From Lachnospiraceae bacterium (GTDB lineage: Bacteria > Bacillota > Clostridia > Lachnospirales > Lachnospiraceae): a stretch of 64,000 nucleotides of DNA. How positions within the stretch are numbered: position 1 is the stretch's first letter; each line of letters opens with the position of its first letter. A program made the translations under genes and the position numbers. The notes under the pieces were generated by a model. The model worked only from the letters and a program-made list of their open reading frames with translations. It was not told where the DNA came from and did not search any database. This document shows positions 58,360 to 64,000 of the stretch, in pieces. Location: contig JAAVBZ010000003.1 in the NCBI GenBank assembly GCA_014803415.1, positions 60,633 through 124,632 of the forward strand, written 5' to 3'.

Positions 58360-60834
58360 ATGAACATGTTAGACAAAATCAAAGACAGAAAAGGATTAAA
58401 AGCGAATTTAATATCCAATCTAATTTTTCTTATTTGTATATTAGCAGTGATCGGCACTTATATAAAAAAAGATCAGAAGATTGAAATACCTGTTATTTCC
58501 GGTACTGATTCGCAGGTTGTCTTTGCTGCTGGCAATATTATTGAACAGACCTGGCAGCCCAACATTAAAGAGATATGTATGATCAAAGTTCCATATACTT
58601 CGCAGGCGGACTTTGAAGGTGAAGTCAAAATAGAGTTTTTATCTGATGATAGAACGCAGCTGTTGGCAGATGCTGTAGTTCAGTCAGCTTTTCAAGAGGG
58701 AGAAAGAGGAACCTTAGAATTCTCTTTTAAAAGTTTTGATGTATCTCCGGGCAAGCGCTATCGGATACGGATGCAGTATATGAATTATTCTGAGGAAGGA
58801 AGTATTTTGCTGGATGCTAATACCAATTATAGAGGGTGCAGCATTGATGAGATTACTCAGGATAAAGCGGCCGGATTTTTAGTAACCGGTATTAAAACAA
58901 ATAAACTCTCTTTTCTGACGCTTTCCTGTTTTCCCTTCTTTTCCATTGCTTTTTTGTTTATGGTTCTGTTCAGAAGAAAATGGGAAGATACGATTGGTTT
59001 GTCTTTTATTCTGATTACTTTGCTTATGATGGCAGCAGGCATGTGCAATATTCTTAAAGCGAGTATTTCAATAATATATATTCTGGCAATATTGGGTTTT
59101 GGCGCTGCAGTATGGCTGTATAATAGGAATGATTTACAACTTAGAGATATCGTTTCTCCAGGTTTATTTGTATTTGCAGCTTTAATGGTATTTGTTATTA
59201 TAAACTGCAGTTCTCTTTATTTGTCACGTTCAGATGAATTTCTTCATTGGGGATTATCGGTGAAAGACATGTATTGCTTTGATTCTCTTACGAAGCACGA
59301 GGGCTCCGTGATTCCGCTAACTTATTATCCGCCGTTTATGCCCCTGATAGAGTATTTTTTCACTTATATCAACAGGCTTTATTCTGACAGCGTTGTTTAT
59401 ATTGGCTGCCAGATGATGCTGATCAGCTGCCTTGTGATTGCTTGTAAAGCTGCTGAAAAGAAGAAAAAAGTGATCGTTCCTATTATAGTTGTAATAATGA
59501 CAGTTCCGTTGATGTTCTTTACAGACATATTCAGCACGCTATATACGGATGCGGCATTAGCGATATTTATGGTATATGTTTTGTCCTGCTACTATTTAGA
59601 GGAAATGTCAGCCTTTAATTTTCTGAGAATCATAGGCGGGCTGGCTGCTTTGACTTTTACAAAACCTACAGGGGTAGTTCTGGCGGTATTAATTGGTTTT
59701 ATGATGTTAGGGGATTCTGTATGGAGCGTGAGGAAAGAACAGATTAAAATTAAGAAACTGTTGATTCCGGGACTTTGCATCATTCTGTCCTGCGCTTTCT
59801 TTTTTGTATGGCAGGGGTATTTGAAAGTGCCGATAAAAACGGAAGCAGTAATGAACAATGCAGTATTAGAAACAGCAGATGAGCTGTCATCAGAAACAGC
59901 AACAGATAATACTCTTAAAAAGGCCCCCGTTAAAAATATCATGAACGCCAGCGGAATAAGTGTTAATGGGATAATTGAATTTTTGTCAGGTAAAGGGCCT
60001 GAGTATCGATATGATACTGCAAAGACTTATTTCAGGAAAGTTTTTCTAGGGGATTCTTTTACGATGGCAGGTATTTCATTTTCATGTTTTGAGATGATAT
60101 TACTGGTGTGTCTGCTTGCCTGGCTGTTTGACAAAGTTATAATTTGCGATAACCGAATGCATCTTTTAAGTTTTGGTATATTAGGAGCTTTAGGTGGAGC
60201 AGGATATGGCCTCTTTTTGCTGATAACTTATTTATTCAGTTTCTCACAGACTGAAGCAGTAAGTTTAGCGCATATTGAAAGATATTTTGGATCCTGGCTT
60301 TGCGGAATAATGTTGGTTTTCTTTATTCTGGCTTTAAACAGTATTGCCAAAGAGGGAGAAAATAATTGTGAGCATGGAAGAGGAAATATGGGAATATTTT
60401 TGATCATGCTTTTGATCTTTGTTTCACCTACCGAAAATTTACTGGAACGCAGGTCAGACGTAAGTCATATGGAAGAGTATGCATATGCATATGATAAGGC
60501 GGCAGAAGCAGCAAGAAGTTATATGAACCGGGGAGATAGGATCTGCTTTTTGGGTGAGAGAACGAACTATAAGATGTTCTCCTATGCGATCTGCCCTGTG
60601 AAGGTCGATCATTTTGATATGGGAAACTTATCAAAGTGGAAGGAAAAGCTGAATGAGTATCAATATGTATTTATTTTGGAGGCGGATAGCGATTTTAAGA
60701 AGGAATACGGAGAGGTATTTGAAGAATCTGAGGAGATTTTAGATGTTTCTTTTTACCGGGTTGATAGTAACAATAATGATATTGTACTAAAATATATTGG
60801 GACTACGGAAGCCATCCAATACCGTCAGGAATAA
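58360..60834 (+). CDS. Large polytopic membrane protein (GT-C-like, unassigned)
   Basis: About 825 aa, many TM segments, N-terminal extracytoplasmic domain; LSRSDEFLHWGLSVKDM; ATG 58360. Confidence 0.6.
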   Translation: MNMLDKIKDRKGLKANLISNLIFLICILAVIGTYIKKDQKIEIPVISGTDSQVVFAAGNIIEQTWQPNIKEICMIKVPYTSQADFEGEVKIEFLSDDRTQLLADAVVQSAFQEGERGTLEFSFKSFDVSPGKRYRIRMQYMNYSEEGSILLDANTNYRGCSIDEITQDKAAGFLVTGIKTNKLSFLTLSCFPFFSIAFLFMVLFRRKWEDTIGLSFILITLLMMAAGMCNILKASISIIYILAILGFGAAVWLYNRNDLQLRDIVSPGLFVFAALMVFVIINCSSLYLSRSDEFLHWGLSVKDMYCFDSLTKHEGSVIPLTYYPPFMPLIEYFFTYINRLYSDSVVYIGCQMMLISCLVIACKAAEKKKKVIVPIIVVIMTVPLMFFTDIFSTLYTDAALAIFMVYVLSCYYLEEMSAFNFLRIIGGLAALTFTKPTGVVLAVLIGFMMLGDSVWSVRKEQIKIKKLLIPGLCIILSCAFFFVWQGYLKVPIKTEAVMNNAVLETADELSSETATDNTLKKAPVKNIMNASGISVNGIIEFLSGKGPEYRYDTAKTYFRKVFLGDSFTMAGISFSCFEMILLVCLLAWLFDKVIICDNRMHLLSFGILGALGGAGYGLFLLITYLFSFSQTEAVSLAHIERYFGSWLCGIMLVFFILALNSIAKEGENNCEHGRGNMGIFLIMLLIFVSPTENLLERRSDVSHMEEYAYAYDKAAEAARSYMNRGDRICFLGERTNYKMFSYAICPVKVDHFDMGNLSKWKEKLNEYQYVFILEADSDFKKEYGEVFEESEEILDVSFYRVDSNNNDIVLKYIGTTEAIQYRQE

Positions 60835-60855
60835 GATCATACAAAAGGGCAGCAT

Positions 60856-61626
60856 ATGAAATTAGTATCAGTAATCTTAACCACATACAATTGTAAATCC
60901 AATCTTACCCAGACATTAGAAAGTATTGAAATGCAGGATTATGCTTATTTGGAGATTGTGATTAAAGATGGAGGTTCCACTGACGGAACGCTGGATATCA
61001 TCAGAGATTATGAGAAGAACAGCCGTTTTACGGTAAAATGGGTGTCAGTAAGCGATAAGGGAATTTTTGACGCCATGAATCAGGGATATCAGATGGCAGT
61101 CGGTGATGTTATTGTATTTTTTAATGATGAGTTTATGAATACCCGGGTGGTTTCCAGGATGATTCAGGTGATGGAGAAAAATCCTGAATGTGTAGGAGTT
61201 CATGCCGATTTGATTTATGCATCTGACGGGAAAGTAATAAGGTATTGGAAAATGGGACCCCAAAAAAGTTTACATCTGGGGTGGATGCCGGGGCATCCTA
61301 CTTTGTTCCTTAAAAGGGAAATTTATGAAAAATATGGATTGTATGATCCGGATTATACCATTGCAGCGGATTATGAATTTATGATTCGTTTTCTGAAAGA
61401 TAAGTGCAATCAGTTGGCGTATTTGCCGGAAGTTATTATACGGATGTATTACGGCGGAACGAGCACTTCAAATTCGAGCAGTTATTTACTGTCATTAAAA
61501 GAGGGACACAGAGCTTTAAAGGATAACGGAATAAAGGGAGCTTTATGGATCGACCTTTTGCGGACCGGCAGAGTGGTCATGCAGTTTATTAAGAGGATAC
61601 GAATGCAAAAGAGATCATGGGTATAA
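60856..61626 (+). CDS. Glycosyltransferase family 2
   Basis: VSVILTTYNCKSNLTQTLESIEMQDYAYLEIVIKDGGSTDGT. Confidence 0.92.
   Translation: MKLVSVILTTYNCKSNLTQTLESIEMQDYAYLEIVIKDGGSTDGTLDIIRDYEKNSRFTVKWVSVSDKGIFDAMNQGYQMAVGDVIVFFNDEFMNTRVVSRMIQVMEKNPECVGVHADLIYASDGKVIRYWKMGPQKSLHLGWMPGHPTLFLKREIYEKYGLYDPDYTIAADYEFMIRFLKDKCNQLAYLPEVIIRMYYGGTSTSNSSSYLLSLKEGHRALKDNGIKGALWIDLLRTGRVVMQFIKRIRMQKRSWV
61561..61615 (+). repeat. Direct repeat unit 1 (GT2 3' end)
   Basis: cggaccggcagagtggtcatgcagtttattaagaggatacgaatgcaaaag vs cggaccggctgagtggtcatgcagcttattaggagcatgcgaatacaaaag. Confidence 0.8.
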
Positions 61627-61723
61627 ACGTAAGACAGCGTGTATCTATACGATACTGAGGCAAGCCTGTATGATAGAATCAGGCCTTTATACGATTAATT
61701 TTATGAAATGGAGATTTAAACTT

Positions 61724-62401
61724 ATGAATACAGATCTGCAAAAAATGTATGATAACAGGTTTAAAGTAGAAGAAAAAAACAAAAAAGGTGCTGTTTGGGA
61801 AGAAATATGTAAATATCTTTTTAAGAATACACATCGAGAATACAATATTATAGTTGATGTGGCCGCAGGATATTGTGATTTTTCTAATCATATAGATTAT
61901 AACTGTAAAAAATATGCAATAGATGTGAATCCTGATGTTAAAAAGTATGCAAAAGATGGAATTGAAGTAATTGTCGACAATATAGAAAACCTTTCCTTGC
62001 ATTTTGAGGAGAATACTATATCACTTTTCTTTATGAGTAATTTTTTAGAACATATTTCTAAAGATGCTATCAGCAGATTATTGAAGACAGAATATTCTTT
62101 GCTGGAAAGCGGCGGCGAAGTGTGGATTTTGACACCAAATATCCGATATGTCGGTGGAAAGTACTGGGATTTTTACGACCACATTACCCCGATTACAGAA
62201 AAAGCTTTGATGGAAGAAGCCGAGCTGATCGGATATAAAGTTAAGACGTGTATACCCAAATTTCTTCCCTATACGACTAAAAGCCGATTGCCCAAAGCTC
62301 CATGGATTGTGCATCTGTATCTACAGCTAATGCCATTGAGCGGAAGGCTGTTTGGCGAACAGAGTTTTTTAGTTTTATCAAAAGAGGATCGGACCGGCTG
62401 A
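61724..62401 (+). CDS. Class I SAM-dependent methyltransferase
   Basis: IIVDVAAGYCDFSNHI, SLFFMSNFLEHI; ATG 61724. Confidence 0.8.
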   Translation: MNTDLQKMYDNRFKVEEKNKKGAVWEEICKYLFKNTHREYNIIVDVAAGYCDFSNHIDYNCKKYAIDVNPDVKKYAKDGIEVIVDNIENLSLHFEENTISLFFMSNFLEHISKDAISRLLKTEYSLLESGGEVWILTPNIRYVGGKYWDFYDHITPITEKALMEEAELIGYKVKTCIPKFLPYTTKSRLPKAPWIVHLYLQLMPLSGRLFGEQSFLVLSKEDRTG

Positions 62402-62446
62402 GTGGTCATGCAGCTTATTAGGAGCATGCGAATACAAAAGGAACAA
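62390..62446 (+). repeat. Direct repeat unit 2 (decayed GT2 tail after/overlapping the methyltransferase 3' end)
   Basis: See 61561-61615; same reading frame RTG*VVMQLIRSMRIQKEQ*. Confidence 0.8.
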
Positions 62447-62542
62447 TAGGTATGTTAATGCAGAACCGTAGGTAATATTGACGCTATTTGTATAAAAATG
62501 TAGAATATACATAAGAATTATCTACGGTTGAAGGACATACAA

Positions 62543-64000
62543 ATGAGCAAAATATTAATTTTTTTAAATGAGGTAACGAGAGAAGAAGAATTATTTTATT
62601 CTGCCAGCAAATTTCTTGCTAAATTTTCCCATAAAGAAGATATTGATAAAACTGATGTGATTAACATTAAAAGTAAAGTAATTGAAAATGGAAATTTTAC
62701 GGATGTTTCAGGGATGATGAAATACGTGGAAAAGCATGCCGGAGAGTTTCGGGACATAAATAAACCTGAAAATATTTATAAAAGTCTGGCTGGTTTTGAA
62801 ATAGCGTTCTGTGTTTTGATTAAAATGAATCTATTGCGGGATGTCAGCGAGCTATGCAATTTATTGTTAATAAAGCAATACTATAAAGAATTTAAAATTT
62901 CTGTTCTTATGCAGGGGGATCAGAAAGATTATCATAAGGTTTCACATTTCTTTTCCACAATGAACAAGGAGGATAGTTTCTATAACAGTATATATTATCA
63001 ATGTCTTCCCAAAGATCATATACAGCGCCTTCAGAAGAAATCAATAGGCGCATTAAGACATTTTCTTCCGATACAGAAGGTAGACCGGAAACTGTTACGG
63101 ATGTTTACAGCCAGTACTTCTGAATATATATCCAGAGAATGGTTTGAAGGATTGCTGATGGGAAAAAAAGATTGGGAAAAAATAAGAGAAAATGAAATTT
63201 TATATGGATCTCTTATGCTCCTTTCCCAAAACAGAAAGTGTTTTGCAGAAGAGTTTTTTCAGGAAACAATTTCTGCCTTTATGTCATTGAATGTCTTATC
63301 ATGGCTTTTCTTTGCTTATACGCTAGGTGAATTTAGTAGAGAAAAGAAAACGATAGAAATGAAACAACTAAAGGCATTTTTGCAGCAGATGAAGCTGTAT
63401 GCAAATGGATGTCTGCAGCTGTTGGAAAATATCATCTTCCATGCGCAGCCTAAGGAGGGTATATTTTCTTTTCGAATTTGCAGAGGTGAATCCGAATATA
63501 TATTAGAGAAATATAAGAAGCAGAATTACGATGATACTTCCTTTTTGGAAGTTATCATTGCAGATTATTCGGATGGAATTGATCGATATAACCTGGCGGA
63601 AAATTTTGTGGAGCATATTGAAAATCCGGAATTAAAGCAATTATTTTCCAATCTGACTCCTGTGGATTTTTTCAGAGGAGGATTTACAAAATCCCAGCTT
63701 GAAAAAAGCAGAAAACGTTGGGTTTCATATTATGAAATAAAAGATAATATTGGCAAACATTTTGGTATCAGGATTTTTGAGAATATAGTATGTCAAAGCA
63801 TGGGAAGATTTATTCTGGAAAGTCACGCAGGACACCTGTCAAAAAGAGGAGAATCCCATGAAAAAAGAGAGGGTGAAAAATGTCTGCCCGGAACGGGATA
63901 TACGACATTGCTGCCTATTAGGGAGCTGCAAAGGCAGCTGCTCCACACAGAAATAGGTGTCGATAAGAATATTGATATCGAGAGTGATATTGCACGGTAC
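62543..64000 (+). CDS. Partial CDS running off window; GHKL/HATPase-like C-terminal region, function unknown
   Basis: Open frame from ATG 62543 to 64000 (486 codons); LLENIIFHAQ (N-box-like), VIIADYSDGID (G1-like), KHFGIRIFENIVCQSMGRFILES...PGTGYTTLLPI. Confidence 0.65.
   Translation, partial: MSKILIFLNEVTREEELFYSASKFLAKFSHKEDIDKTDVINIKSKVIENGNFTDVSGMMKYVEKHAGEFRDINKPENIYKSLAGFEIAFCVLIKMNLLRDVSELCNLLLIKQYYKEFKISVLMQGDQKDYHKVSHFFSTMNKEDSFYNSIYYQCLPKDHIQRLQKKSIGALRHFLPIQKVDRKLLRMFTASTSEYISREWFEGLLMGKKDWEKIRENEILYGSLMLLSQNRKCFAEEFFQETISAFMSLNVLSWLFFAYTLGEFSREKKTIEMKQLKAFLQQMKLYANGCLQLLENIIFHAQPKEGIFSFRICRGESEYILEKYKKQNYDDTSFLEVIIADYSDGIDRYNLAENFVEHIENPELKQLFSNLTPVDFFRGGFTKSQLEKSRKRWVSYYEIKDNIGKHFGIRIFENIVCQSMGRFILESHAGHLSKRGESHEKREGEKCLPGTGYTTLLPIRELQRQLLHTEIGVDKNIDIESDIARY

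Noticed and set aside
1-64000. CRISPR arrays, tRNA or rRNA genes
   Set aside because: No regularly spaced identical repeats, and no tRNA- or rRNA-like sequence was recognised by eye; a tRNAscan/Infernal run would be needed to exclude these fully.

Overview
The window is a low-GC Firmicutes-type (probably Lachnospiraceae-like, by inference) mega-locus for cell-surface glycan synthesis. About 40 glycosyltransferase, sugar-nucleotide, flippase, polymerase and decoration genes run mostly on the + strand. An accessory island (about 6.8-14.4 kb) interrupts it. The island holds a four-gene cassette (N6-methylase-like, type I specificity-like, AAA/ABC-type ATPase, HNH nuclease) with no HsdR translocase. 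It is flanked by a frameshifted Abi/HEPN pseudogene, a possible serine-recombinase remnant and a truncated DUF4143 ATPase pseudogene. This cassette is the best candidate for an unusual defence system in the window. The glycan locus also shows modular duplication and decay: three copies of a promoter plus perfect-palindrome element, a decayed copy of a methyltransferase-GT8-epimerase module, and a duplicated GT2 gene tail. Metabolic modules include CDP-3,6-dideoxyhexose-type synthesis (rfbFGH-like plus reductase), UDP-ManNAcA (wecBC) and a WbpBDEI-like diacetamido-uronate set. The final ORF (62543 to beyond the window end) is missing from the supplied track because it has no stop inside the window. 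All family calls come from reading motifs in the translations; no database search was run.
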